64,000 nt of DNA, from NCBI GenBank assembly GCA_900472395.1, contig UCHV01000036.1, positions 62,001 to 126,000 on the forward strand, given 5' to 3'. The notes under the pieces are model-generated. The model had not been told where the DNA came from, made no database searches, and saw nothing but the letters and a program-made list of their open reading frames with translations. Below are positions 43,862-52,491 of the stretch, piece by piece. Source of the stretch: Hyphomicrobiales bacterium (GTDB lineage: Bacteria > Pseudomonadota > Alphaproteobacteria > Rhizobiales > Rhizobiaceae). Each line of letters begins with the position of its first letter. The stretch's first letter is position 1. Both the position numbers and the translations under genes were made by a program.

Positions 43862-44605
43862 CTACCGCGGTTCGGCGTTGAGAGAGAGATATGTCGGGTC
43901 GAAGCCCGCGACCGCCTGAAGGCGTGGCCAATCGAGAATGCTGATCGTATCCTTGGTCCACGTAATGAGGTTTTCCCGCCGCAGTGCCTGTATCACCCGG
44001 TTCATGTGAACCAGCGAGATGCCGAGGACATCCGCCATTTCCGATTGCGACAAGGGGAAATGAAAAGCCCATCCCTCAGTCCGCGCGACGACCTTCAGCC
44101 GCAGATACAGTTCGCATATCACGTGTGCGAGATGAGACGTACGGGATCGGCGCCCCATCGACACAATCCATTCCCGATGGATGCCGCCGTGAATGAGCGT
44201 ATCCAGCCAGAGCAGACGGGTGAGATGAGGCCAATCCTCCGTGATCGTCTTGAGGTCGCCGTAATCCACGAACGCAACGGTGCAGTTCGACAAGGCGACA
44301 ATGCCGTGATCCATCGTTTTCAGAAGAAATGCGTGCAGATCCACGAACTCGCCAGCAATGTGGATCGCGGTGATCTGGCGCGCGCCTTCCGGCGTCACCT
44401 TGTAGCGTGCGGCAAAGCCGTCGAGCAACATCGTGCTGGTGTTGGGACGTGTGCCCTCGGTGACGATGTCCTCATTGGCTGTAAACCGCTTTTCGCGTCC
44501 GGCTATTGACCGCAATACGTCCTTTTCCTGATCGGAAAGGTGGTCGCGTTGTTCGAGATTTAGGAGGAGAGGCTGGATCACTTCGGTCTCCGAGAGCTTT
44601 GTCAT
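43862..44605 (-). CDS. Crp/Fnr-family transcription regulator
   Basis: A 247-residue regulator with an N-terminal cyclic-nucleotide-type beta-roll (REKRFTANEDIVTEGTRPNTSTMLLDGFAARYKVTPEGARQITAIHIAGEFVDLHAFLL) and a C-terminal winged helix (LSQSEMADVLGISLVHMNRVIQALRRENLI). No N-terminal Cys cluster for an iron-sulfur centre is present, so it is not Fnr-like in oxygen sensing; cNMP-binding residues are not clearly conserved. The start at 44605 is by family length; the frame extends to 44794. Targets unknown. Confidence 0.88.
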   Translation of the reverse strand: MTKLSETEVIQPLLLNLEQRDHLSDQEKDVLRSIAGREKRFTANEDIVTEGTRPNTSTMLLDGFAARYKVTPEGARQITAIHIAGEFVDLHAFLLKTMDHGIVALSNCTVAFVDYGDLKTITEDWPHLTRLLWLDTLIHGGIHREWIVSMGRRSRTSHLAHVICELYLRLKVVARTEGWAFHFPLSQSEMADVLGISLVHMNRVIQALRRENLITWTKDTISILDWPRLQAVAGFDPTYLSLNAEPR

Positions 44606-44701
44606 GCCATTACAACGCCGTAGAGGCCTTCGAGGTTGCGTGCGCAGATGGAACAATTGCCGCCATGCCGAATTAAAGGAGGCATATGGAAGGTGCGTCA
44701 T

Positions 44702-44950
44702 ATGCCAAGATATTTTTTCGATATTCACAATGGCGACGGTCCGACGCGTGATGACCACGGTATCGTCCTGACGTCGCGAGAGCGAATTCTGCACGAAACA
44801 AGCCGTCTGCTACTGGATATCGCACGCGATGAATTACCGGGGCAGAGCCGCGGCGAAATCGCCGTTTTTGTCCGCGACGATGCGGGAAACGAAGTCTGCC
44901 ACACGCAGCTGAGTTTCAAAACCGAATGGAAAAATTTCGAGGAAAACTGA
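44702..44950 (+). CDS. DUF6894 family protein
   Basis: An 82-residue protein starting MPRYFFDIHNGDGPTRDDHG, the signature of the DUF6894 group that is abundant in Rhizobiales and has no assigned function. GGAAGG lies eight bases upstream of the ATG at 44702; the frame is open further upstream. Divergent from the Crp/Fnr gene (96 bases apart), which might regulate it. Confidence 0.8.
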   Translation: MPRYFFDIHNGDGPTRDDHGIVLTSRERILHETSRLLLDIARDELPGQSRGEIAVFVRDDAGNEVCHTQLSFKTEWKNFEEN

Positions 44951-45057
44951 GGGTCGTCAGGGGAGGTGTCGGAGCCAATTCCAACGCCGGAAACCAGTGA
45001 CTGTCACGCTGCTGAAATATTCAGCTTTTATATAACTATCAATGGCTTGGGAAAGTT

Positions 45058-45133
<76 letters not shown>

Positions 45134-45583
45134 GTCCAATCCGTCCGGCGTTTGGTGTCACCGGCGGTGTGAGGGGGCTTCTAAAGTGGTTCATTCGACT
45201 TGTCTAGCGGCAGAATGAATTTTCTTGAATCTTTTTCAAAAACCCACCTCTGCCGGCTGTGGAAAAGCTAATCAGTCTCTGGTGCGCTGGGGATTTCCGA
45301 GCCTCTGCATAAAAAATCAGTTTGGGTTGGTGGCCCGTTTGTCCGGCATCTTGGAAATCGACTGCCAAACAAAAAGGCGTGGCGACCATGATCTTCGCAG
45401 GCTGCCGGTCCTGCACGAGTCTTCGTTTCGGGACCGATGGGTCGATGATCATTCTGCTCCAAGCCGCAACGCGCGCGCCGCTACGCTTGATGTTCCGTTT
45501 TGTTTTGGAGCCATGGATCTGCGGGTTTACATCGCCTGCCGTAGCAGCCATCAATCGGCGGGATAACGAAGGAGGCTGTATCC
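45134..45583. other. 450-base region without a supported gene
   Basis: Between tRNA-Lys and the UPF0303 gene. Open frames exist on both strands, up to about 150 codons, but their codon use, composition and lack of a good ribosome binding site do not support them. No tRNA-like duplication, direct repeat or integrase remnant that would mark an attachment site is visible. Confidence 0.6.
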
Positions 45584-46093
45584 ATGGCAATCGAAAACGA
45601 CCTGTCCTTGATTCTCGAACAGGAAAGGGTGTTGCAGTTTGATCGTTTCGATCTCGGTAGCGCATGGGACCTGGGCAGCAGATTGCGGGATATGGCAGTT
45701 TCCGCCGGACATTCTGTCGCGATTGACATCCAGATCAACGGAATGCCGGCTTTTTATGCGGCATTGCCGGGCTCGGTTCCGGATAATGCCCAATGGATTC
45801 GCCGCAAACGCAATGTTGCATCGCGATTCGGCCACCCGAGTTATGCGGTGGGTCTTGGGCTCACGCTCGAAAATCGCACTTTGGCCGACAAATATGGGGT
45901 GGACCCCTCAGACTATGCAGCACATGGCGGCAGCTTTCCAATCGTCGTGCGTGGCGTCGGCGCCATTGGCACGGTCACAGTCTCTGGCTTGCCTCAACGT
46001 GAAGACCACAGGATGGTGGTAGAGGCCATCGCGGATATGCTGGGTCTGGACAATCGGCCGCTCGACCTCGACGCCGCACCGGTTACCGTTTGA
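45584..46093 (+). CDS. UPF0303/heme-degrading-domain (HbpS/GlcG-like) protein
   Basis: A 169-residue single-domain protein. The segment LSLILEQERVLQFDRFDLGSAWDLG, followed by AVDIQINGMPAFYAALPGSVPDNAQWIRRKRNVA, FGHPSYAVG and HGGSFPIVVRGVGAIGTVTVSGLPQREDHRMVVEAIAD, matches the UPF0303 branch of the HbpS/GlcG family; function in bacteria is unclear. GAAGGAGG precedes the ATG. The next gene follows after 10 bases and is probably co-transcribed. Confidence 0.88.
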   Translation: MAIENDLSLILEQERVLQFDRFDLGSAWDLGSRLRDMAVSAGHSVAIDIQINGMPAFYAALPGSVPDNAQWIRRKRNVASRFGHPSYAVGLGLTLENRTLADKYGVDPSDYAAHGGSFPIVVRGVGAIGTVTVSGLPQREDHRMVVEAIADMLGLDNRPLDLDAAPVTV

Positions 46094-46103
46094 GGAACAT
46101 TTC

Positions 46104-46658
46104 ATGACGCTTGAAAAAAATGCAGCCGAAGACGTTTTGGCGTTCTGGTTCGAAGAACTCGGCGAAAAAGGCTGGTTTCAGCCGCCCGAAGGTCTCGATG
46201 ACGTCATTCGGGATCGTTTTGCCGCCCTTCATCTGGAAATGGCCAAGGGGGAATTGGATCAATTCCATTCCTCGGCCAGGCACAGACTTGCCGCCATCAT
46301 CGTACTGGACCAATTTCCGCGTAACATGTACCGCGCAACGCCACTGGCCTTCTCAACGGACTGGTTGGCGTTGAGAGAAGCGCGGTTGCTGGTCGAAGCC
46401 GGTCTTGATCGTGAACTCGATGTGCATTCGCGTTGTTTTTCGTATCTGCCATTCGAGCATTCCGAAAACATCGCTGATCAGGATCAGTCGGTGCGGCTTT
46501 TCGCGAATCTCGGCGATGCCAACTACCTCGACTATGCTGAGCGGCACCGCGAGGTGATCCGCAAATTCGGCCGTTTCCCTCACCGAAACGCGTTCGTCGG
46601 CCGAGAAACGACGCAAGCCGAGCGCGATTATCTATCGCAGCCCGGCTCCGGTTTTTGA
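46104..46658 (+). CDS. DUF924 family protein
   Basis: A 184-residue, mostly helical soluble protein with the DUF924 signature: DVLAFWFEELGEKGWFQP at the N-terminus, IIVLDQFPRNMYRATPLAFSTD in the middle and FSYLPFEHSENIADQDQSVRLF. GAGGAAC lies upstream of the ATG. Function unknown. Follows the UPF0303 gene closely and converges on the GlsB-like gene. Confidence 0.88.
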   Translation: MTLEKNAAEDVLAFWFEELGEKGWFQPPEGLDDVIRDRFAALHLEMAKGELDQFHSSARHRLAAIIVLDQFPRNMYRATPLAFSTDWLALREARLLVEAGLDRELDVHSRCFSYLPFEHSENIADQDQSVRLFANLGDANYLDYAERHREVIRKFGRFPHRNAFVGRETTQAERDYLSQPGSGF

Positions 46659-46677
46659 CGGTTGATTTATAAGATCG

Positions 46678-46929
46678 CTATCGCCTGATCGCGCGTCCGA
46701 CGGCGATCAGTACGCACGCACCGATGAAGCCGGCGATAAGATAGCCGATCCAGCCACCCAGAACGATGCCGAAAACGCCAAGAATGGCGTTGGCGATGAT
46801 TGCGCCCACGATGCCGAGCAGAATGTTCATGAACACGCCCATATTGCTGCGCATGAACTTTTCCGCCAGCCAACCGGCAATGCCGCCGATGATGATGGCT
46901 GCAATCCAGCCGATACCTGCCTGTTCCAT
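46678..46929 (-). CDS. GlsB/YeaQ/YmgE-type stress membrane protein
   Basis: An 83-residue integral membrane protein with three hydrophobic segments (IGWIAAIIIGGIAGWLAEKF, MNILLGIVGAIIANAILGVFGIVLGG, WIGYLIAGFIGACVLIAVG), the standard pattern of the transglycosylase-associated/GlsB family. GTAGGAAC lies upstream of the ATG at 46929; the frame extends to 46977. A perfect EcfG-type promoter 32 bases upstream supports induction in the general stress response, as reported for relatives. Confidence 0.88.
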   Translation of the reverse strand: MEQAGIGWIAAIIIGGIAGWLAEKFMRSNMGVFMNILLGIVGAIIANAILGVFGIVLGGWIGYLIAGFIGACVLIAVGRAIRR

Positions 46930-46960
46930 GTTCCTACCCCTGTTTGAAGTTGCCGGGGAA

Positions 46961-46985
46961 AACGCAATGGGCGACATCTTGTTCC
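46961..46985 (-). promoter_or_regulatory. EcfG-type general stress promoter of the GlsB-like gene
   Basis: On the minus strand GGAAC (46985-46981), 16 bases, CGTT (46964-46961), 32 bases before the start codon. Exact consensus. Confidence 0.75.
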
Positions 46986-47127
46986 AGACACCGCAATCAA
47001 GCTGCTGAAAAAATGCGGGATTTCGCTGGCGTTATTTGGGCTTTCCTTTCCTTCGCCGTGTTCTGTGCCTATCTTCCCGCCGATTCTCCGCGAAAGGCGC
47101 GGGTTTAACACTGAAGAGACGAATATA

Positions 47128-49665
47128 GTGTCCGAGATGAAGTCAAAACGCGGCCCGACTGGCCGCTTTCTTGCCGCCACCCTGATCGCTCTCCAGCTTG
47201 CCGTCCTTTCGTTGTCGCCTGCATTCTCGTCACCCGTGCAGGCGCAGGAGGCGCCGGCTGCAAAACCGGCGACGCAACCGAACGGGGCAGCCGCCGCCAC
47301 CCCGCAGGCAAAGTCTCCTGACCCGAACGAAGGGCAGGTAACCGCCGACTCCATCAATTCAAAGGTTCGCGCCAATCTCGCGACGATCCGCTCGCAGCTC
47401 GACATGTTTCGCAAGCGCGTACAGCAGGATCTCGACGATGACGGCAGTCTGGCCGAACTGCGCGTTCGTGCCGAAGATATCGCTGCCGAAATGCAGGCGA
47501 CTTCCGCGCGGCTGCAGGAACGCGAAAAGCAGATCGGTGATCGCCTGACCGCTCTTGGTGAAGCGCCAAAGGATGGCCAGCCGGAAGAGCCGCCTCTGGT
47601 CGCGCAGGAGCGAAACCGTCTCCTCAATGAACGTGCCGAACTGAATGTGGTGGTCGAAAATGCCACCAGTCTTTCGGAAAGCGCCAATCAACTCGGCAAC
47701 ACGATCACCACGCTTAGACGCAATCTGTTCGCGCAGACCCTGTTTCGCCACACGGACATGTCCATGGACCTGTTCGTGGAGGCCGGGCAGGCGACTGTCA
47801 CGGAAGTTTCCAACTTTACCCGCACGATATCGGGCTGGTCCGGTTTTGTGTGGAGTTACAAGAAATATCAGCTGATCGGTGCGCTGATCCTGTCGCTTGG
47901 TGCAGGCCTGCTGTTCCTGCTCGGTGGTTATCGCCTTTTTGGAAGGCTGATCCACCGCAAGGTGGTCGGTGATGAGGCGCCTTCCTATCTGCGCCGTCTG
48001 TCGGTTGCGTTCTGGTCGACCGTCATCGAAACAATGTCGCTTGCGGCCTTCCTGATCTCCTCCTATTTCTTCCTCGACGGCTTCAACGTCCTTCGGCCCG
48101 ATGTTTCGTCGATGATTGCGTCATTCTTCGGCTTCGTCTGGTTTATCTATTTCGTCTGGCATCTCAGCACATCCGTGCTCGCGCCAAACGACCCGAACTG
48201 GCGTCTGGTGCGTGTGACCGACAGCGGTGCGCGCCTTTTGACTGCGACCGTGATTGCCATGGCTGTCGTCAATGGCCTCGACTACATGCTGGGCGCCGTC
48301 AGCGAAGCCTTGAACTCGCCGCTAGTGGTGACGATCGCAAAAAGCATCATCGCTGCCTTCGTGATCGGCCTCATCCTTATCGGCGTGTCCTTCGTAAAGC
48401 CGATCATCGGTACCAATGAGACGTCCGATAGCGCCGGTCATGCGTGGCCGCGCGCCATTCGCATCATGTTCCGACTTGCCGGTCTGTTGCTGATCCTGTC
48501 CGTCATTGCCGGTTATGTCGGCCTGGCCCGTTTCGGCGCAACCCAGATCGTGCTGACCGGCGCGGTGGTGGTGCTGATCTACATCGGCCTGCTTTCAGGT
48601 AAGGCCGTTTCCAAACAGGGAGCGTTCAAGAATACGTCTGCCGGCTCAAAACTCGCGGAGCGGTTCAGATTTGGCGATGTCGGGCTCGATCAGACAGGTC
48701 TTGTTGCCGGTCTCAGCATCTACGCTTTCGCGCTGGTTTTCGGCATACCGCTGATCCTCATTACCTGGGGCTTTCAGCTGACTGATATCGAGTCCTGGGT
48801 CTACCAGTTCTTTACCCGCATCACGATCGGCAATATTTCCATTTCCATCGTGAGCATTTTCGGCGGCATCCTGTTGTTTGCTGCCGGTTACGTGCTGACG
48901 GGCTGGGTGCAGAAATGGATCGACGGCAACGTGATGGCGCGTAGCCAGGTCGATACCGGTGTTCGCAATTCGGTGCGTACGGGTATCGGTTATCTCGGCG
49001 TCGGCATGGCGGCGCTGGTGGGTGTTTCTGCCGCCGGCATCGATCTCTCAAGCTTCGCGCTGGTTGCTTCCGCCTTGTCGGTCGGTATCGGTTTCGGCTT
49101 GCAGAACATCGTTTCCAACTTCGTGTCGGGCTTGATCCTGCTGGTGGAGCGTCCGTTCAAGGTCGGTGACCATGTCATCACGGGCACGACGGAAGGTATC
49201 GTCAAGCGTATTTCAGTGCGCGCGACAGAGATCGAGACGTTCCGCAAGCAATCGATCATTGTGCCCAATTCCGAACTGATCAACGCACCGGTCGGAAACT
49301 GGACGCACCGCAACCGCATTCAGCGAAACGAAATTCCGGTCTCCGCCAGCTATGATGCCGATCCCCACAAGGTGATCGAAATCCTGCTTGGGCTCGTCAA
49401 GGAAGTGCCTGAGGTTCTTCGTAACCCCGAGCCGCATGTGGAGTTTCTTCGCTTCGGCGCCTCGTCGCTGGATTTCGAGCTTCGTTATCATCTTGCCGAC
49501 ATGGATGCCGGTCTGCGCATCCGCAACACGTTGCGCGCCGATATTCTCAAAGCATTCCGTGAGGCGAATATTCACATCCCGTTCCCGCAGCAGGAAATCG
49601 TCCTGCACCGCGGAAAGCCGAGCTGGGTGCCTGAAAAGGATGAAGACCTGCGCGGTGGTGCCTGA
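47128..49665 (+). CDS. Mechanosensitive channel of the MscS superfamily with DUF3772 domain
   Basis: Large MscK-like channel protecting against osmotic down-shock. About 845 residues: a signal peptide (to about QAQEAPAA), a periplasmic helical DUF3772 region (about 75-190) with heptad-like charge, eight to ten membrane segments, and the C-terminal MscS domain: YLGVGMAALVGVSAAGIDLSSFALVASALSVGIGFGLQNIVSNFVSGLILL is the pore helix, followed by ERPFKVGDHVITGTTEGIVKRISVRATEIETF and the cytoplasmic vestibule. A GTG at 47128, with GAAGAG upstream, is chosen; an ATG at 47137 is equally possible. An inverted repeat follows the gene. Confidence 0.9.
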   Translation: MSEMKSKRGPTGRFLAATLIALQLAVLSLSPAFSSPVQAQEAPAAKPATQPNGAAAATPQAKSPDPNEGQVTADSINSKVRANLATIRSQLDMFRKRVQQDLDDDGSLAELRVRAEDIAAEMQATSARLQEREKQIGDRLTALGEAPKDGQPEEPPLVAQERNRLLNERAELNVVVENATSLSESANQLGNTITTLRRNLFAQTLFRHTDMSMDLFVEAGQATVTEVSNFTRTISGWSGFVWSYKKYQLIGALILSLGAGLLFLLGGYRLFGRLIHRKVVGDEAPSYLRRLSVAFWSTVIETMSLAAFLISSYFFLDGFNVLRPDVSSMIASFFGFVWFIYFVWHLSTSVLAPNDPNWRLVRVTDSGARLLTATVIAMAVVNGLDYMLGAVSEALNSPLVVTIAKSIIAAFVIGLILIGVSFVKPIIGTNETSDSAGHAWPRAIRIMFRLAGLLLILSVIAGYVGLARFGATQIVLTGAVVVLIYIGLLSGKAVSKQGAFKNTSAGSKLAERFRFGDVGLDQTGLVAGLSIYAFALVFGIPLILITWGFQLTDIESWVYQFFTRITIGNISISIVSIFGGILLFAAGYVLTGWVQKWIDGNVMARSQVDTGVRNSVRTGIGYLGVGMAALVGVSAAGIDLSSFALVASALSVGIGFGLQNIVSNFVSGLILLVERPFKVGDHVITGTTEGIVKRISVRATEIETFRKQSIIVPNSELINAPVGNWTHRNRIQRNEIPVSASYDADPHKVIEILLGLVKEVPEVLRNPEPHVEFLRFGASSLDFELRYHLADMDAGLRIRNTLRADILKAFREANIHIPFPQQEIVLHRGKPSWVPEKDEDLRGGA

Positions 49666-49689
49666 CGTAAGTCAGCTCCTTTGAATAAT

Positions 49690-49729
49690 CGAAAGCAAGA
49701 ATATGACTTGGGATATATTCTTGCTTTCG
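49690..49729. repeat. 15-base perfect inverted repeat after the MscS-type gene
   Basis: CGAAAGCAAGAATAT (49690-49704) pairs perfectly with its complement at 49715-49729 around a ten-base loop. It may end the channel transcript, but no T-run follows on the plus strand, so it could equally be an mRNA stabiliser or an operator before the receiver gene. Confidence 0.6.
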
Positions 49730-49820
49730 TCATCAAGATGTCGTTCTCGATTAACGCTTCTGAAAAACGTCTTCGCTAATGTGCTTCGCCAGGGGACGGT
49801 ATTTCACTAATAGGGGCATT

Positions 49821-50654
49821 ATGACTTTCTTCGGCATTTCCGGAATGCAGTATTCCGGTCAGGATCTTACTAACGCGCGCATTTTGCTCGCAGAAGACTC
49901 CAATGTCTTCACGTCGATGATCGGTAAACGACTGAAGGAGCTGTTCGGCATCGAAATTGAAATTTGCCGCAATTTCGAAGACCTGCAGCTTGCTTACGAC
50001 CGCTCACCGAACCCGGTGACGCTGGCGATCTCGAATATCAATCTTCCCGGTGCGGAAAACGGCGAAGCTCTGGACTATCTGATCGATCTCAGTATCCCGG
50101 TCATCGTTTTCACCGGCACGTTCCACGAGGATACCCGCGAGAAACTGCTGAAGCAGGACGTTGTCGATTACATTCTCAAGGACAATGTCTTCGCGGTCGA
50201 AATGCTGGCGGAATCGGTATGCCGGTTCCTCACAAATCATCAGCATCACGTCCTGATCGTCGATGATAGCCCGACTGCGCGCGCTCTTCTGTCCAGCCGG
50301 CTGAAACGCTACAATTTCCGGGTCAGCACGGCCGAGAGCGGTGCCAAGGCACTCGATCTCCTCAAGAAAAACGCCGATATCGGCCTTGTTGTTACAGACT
50401 ACAACATGCCGGATATCGATGGTTTCGAGTTGACGCGCCGCATCCGTTCCGTGCGCGGCAGTCATGAACTGCGCGTGATCGGCGTCTCGTCCTCCGACAA
50501 CCGCCTGCTTTCGGCGCGGTTCCTCAAGGCCGGTGGCAATGACTTCATGCTGCGTCCGTTCATCGATGAAGAGTTCTATTGCCGCGTCAACCAGAACCTC
50601 GACACACTGATCCAGATCCGCTCCATGCGAGCCAGCAGCCGGGGCGCTGCCTGA
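49821..50654 (+). CDS. Tandem receiver-domain protein (REC-REC), first domain without phospho-acceptor
   Basis: A 277-residue response-regulator-like protein with no output domain. REC1 spans about residues 18-140: acidic pair ED at 25-26, conserved Thr99 in VFTGT and Lys120 in YILKD, but the acceptor position holds Asn72 in AISNINLPG instead of Asp. REC2 spans about 143-265 with DD at 148-149, acceptor Asp193 in VVTDYNMPD and SSS/RPF at the end. The ATG at 49821 has AGGGG upstream. This looks like the REC-REC part of a PleD-type protein without GGDEF. It stands alone; no kinase is adjacent. Confidence 0.88.
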   Translation: MTFFGISGMQYSGQDLTNARILLAEDSNVFTSMIGKRLKELFGIEIEICRNFEDLQLAYDRSPNPVTLAISNINLPGAENGEALDYLIDLSIPVIVFTGTFHEDTREKLLKQDVVDYILKDNVFAVEMLAESVCRFLTNHQHHVLIVDDSPTARALLSSRLKRYNFRVSTAESGAKALDLLKKNADIGLVVTDYNMPDIDGFELTRRIRSVRGSHELRVIGVSSSDNRLLSARFLKAGGNDFMLRPFIDEEFYCRVNQNLDTLIQIRSMRASSRGAA

Positions 50655-50744
50655 AAAGGGCCGTCCGTCTACTGAAAATGAAAAAACGCTGCTCGGTTGA
50701 TGGGCGGCGTTTTGCTTTGCAAAGCAGCGTAAGGCTCTGCAGGA

Positions 50745-51764
50745 TCAGGCGGCCACGCCCGTTCGCACCGAAGTGAGCGTCAGTTTGCGTTCCGCGCGTT
50801 CCTGCTGCGGCGAACGATTGTAAATTTCGCGATAACACTTGGAGAAATGCGAGGCGGACACGAAACCGCAGGCGACGGCCACTTCCACGACAGGCATGGA
50901 CGACTGCACCAGCAGATGCCGGGCTCGGTCAAGCCTGATTTCCAAGTAATATCGGGCAGGCGATCTACCCATTTCCTGGCGGAACAGTCGCTCGATCTGA
51001 CGTCGGGACAATCCTGCATTGTCGGCGATTTCCACCAGGGAAAGCGGCTCGGCCAGGTTTGCTTCCATGACTTCGATAATCGAGAGAACCTTCGAGTTCT
51101 GGATCCCGAGCCGCGCGCGCAACGGCAGGCGCTGACGGTCATGCGGGCTGCGAACCCGGTCGGTCAATTGTTGTTCGCAGATACGGTTGACGAGGTTCTC
51201 GCCGAAATCCTGGCCGATCAGGTTCAGCATCATGTCGAGCGATGCCGTGCCGCCGGCGCAGGTGTAAATGTTTCCATCGACCTCATAGAGGTCGGCATAG
51301 ACCTCCGCCTGCGGGAAGGCTTCCGCAAAACCCGGCAGGTTCTCCCAGTGTATGGCGCAACGTTTGCCATTGAGAAGCCCTGCCTGGGCAAGCAGGTGGG
51401 CGCCCGTACAGAGGCTGCCGACGGCGATGCCCCGGTTGTAGGTCTCCCGCAGGAAGGCGCTGGCGGTCTTGTTCTGAAATTCTTCGACGTAGACACCGGA
51501 ACAGACCAGCACCATGTCGGGCCGATGCTCGCCGCCAAGAGCCTTGCGCTCGTCCGCAATGGAAGAGTTTACTTCTATTCCGATGCCGCAGGAGGAATAA
51601 ACCTTTTCCCCATCGGTGGAACAGAGCCGCCATGTGTATGCCGTATAGCCCAGCATACGGTTGGCGATACGAAGTGTTTCGACCGCCGCAGCAAAGGGAA
51701 GCATCGTAAACTGGGGAACGAGGAAGAAGGCAATCGAACGCTTTTTGGTCTGGAACTTGTTCAT
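50745..51764 (-). CDS. GlxA-family AraC-type transcription regulator
   Basis: A 339-residue regulator with an N-terminal DJ-1/PfpI-like domain (IAFFLVPQFTMLPFAAAVETLRIANRM; Cys119 in GSLCTGAHLLAQAGLL sits at the nucleophile elbow) and a C-terminal AraC HTH pair (LSLVEIADNAGLSRRQIERLFRQEMGRSPARYYLEIRLDRARHLL and VVEVAVACGFVSASHFSKCYREIYNRSP). GlxA-type members in rhizobia often control catabolism of quaternary amines such as carnitine or betaine. GGAGAC lies upstream of the start. It is divergent from no regulated gene directly; target unknown. Confidence 0.93.
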   Translation of the reverse strand: MNKFQTKKRSIAFFLVPQFTMLPFAAAVETLRIANRMLGYTAYTWRLCSTDGEKVYSSCGIGIEVNSSIADERKALGGEHRPDMVLVCSGVYVEEFQNKTASAFLRETYNRGIAVGSLCTGAHLLAQAGLLNGKRCAIHWENLPGFAEAFPQAEVYADLYEVDGNIYTCAGGTASLDMMLNLIGQDFGENLVNRICEQQLTDRVRSPHDRQRLPLRARLGIQNSKVLSIIEVMEANLAEPLSLVEIADNAGLSRRQIERLFRQEMGRSPARYYLEIRLDRARHLLVQSSMPVVEVAVACGFVSASHFSKCYREIYNRSPQQERAERKLTLTSVRTGVAA

Positions 51765-51915
51765 GCCGAGGTCTCCATGACGAATGTCAATTCCTCGCGT
51801 GAAACTATGCCCTCTTAATGTTCAAATAGCGACACAAATATCCGCATCTGCGGCGTGGAAAGCAAAGGCCGGTATTTTATGCGTTCTTTTTGCGACACTG
51901 ACTGCCAATAGTCAA

Positions 51916-51954
51916 AAAAGCCGAATGCCTAAGAGGAAAAGGCATTCGGCTTTT
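51916..51954 (-). terminator. Strong terminator for the DUF1127-like gene
   Basis: AAAAGCCGAATGCC (51916-51929) pairs perfectly with GGCATTCGGCTTTT (51941-51954). On the minus strand it is followed by a T6 run (51919-51914), 52 bases after the small DUF1127-like gene stop. Confidence 0.75.
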
Positions 51955-52005
51955 GGATGTAGGCAGCAGAATTTTTGCTCTGGGAGATAATTTTATGCGC
52001 ATGCC

Positions 52006-52233
52006 TCAATGGCGAATGCCGTCATTTTTCTCGCTGACAATGTCGCTCGTTGGCCAGCCGATGTCCTTGCGCAGGTCGGGCGACATGCTTTCGATCATCT
52101 CCGCTGTGCGGCGGCGGCGCCATGACGCGCGGACCTCTTCGATCCCATGGGTGATTGCGCCCCAGGCTGTAGAAAACGGGGAATGGGTTTTGTGAGCGTG
52201 TTCGTTGGTATGATGTGACGTGAACATGGCCAT
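52006..52233 (-). CDS. Small DUF1127-like protein
   Basis: A 75-residue basic protein. The Arg-rich core EVRASWRRRRTAEMIESMSPDLRKDIGW resembles the DUF1127/YjiS motif (paired Arg, then LRDIG), which in rhizobia occurs in small proteins tied to phosphate and stress responses. AAGGAGG lies five bases upstream of the ATG at 52233. It is divergent from the LysR gene, an arrangement seen repeatedly in rhizobia, with a terminator after it. Confidence 0.7.
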   Translation of the reverse strand: MAMFTSHHTNEHAHKTHSPFSTAWGAITHGIEEVRASWRRRRTAEMIESMSPDLRKDIGWPTSDIVSEKNDGIRH

Positions 52234-52429
52234 GACGGCCTCCTTTGTTCCGGTTTGAAGAAAGTCACTGCGCCTGTCTTTCGACAGTGTCGCGCTGCTC
52301 GTGCCATCAATCAATCGAATGGCGTTGATGCCATTCATGATCTTGTGTGAAGCAATATGCGCGGCTGCGCTTTGTCTTGCCTCAAAATCAATCAAAAAGA
52401 TCATTCATTGAGCACACTATGCTCGCCGC

Positions 52430-52458
52430 TTGACGTTCAATCAAACGAAATGATATCG
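52430..52458 (+). promoter_or_regulatory. Candidate lysR promoter
   Basis: TTGACG (52430-52435), 17 bases, ATATCG (52453-52458), 34 bases before the LysR start. The 258-base gap between the divergent small gene and lysR also contains TTGATTGAACG/CGTTCAATCAA sequence across 52434-52444, a possible LysR-type contact. Confidence 0.4.
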
Positions 52459-52491
52459 TGCTTAAGTTCAGAATTTTTGAAGGTTAAGACC

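Noticed and set aside
45225..45566. 113-codon frame beside tRNA-Lys
   Set aside because: Poor start context and composition unlike coding sequence of this genome; no motif.
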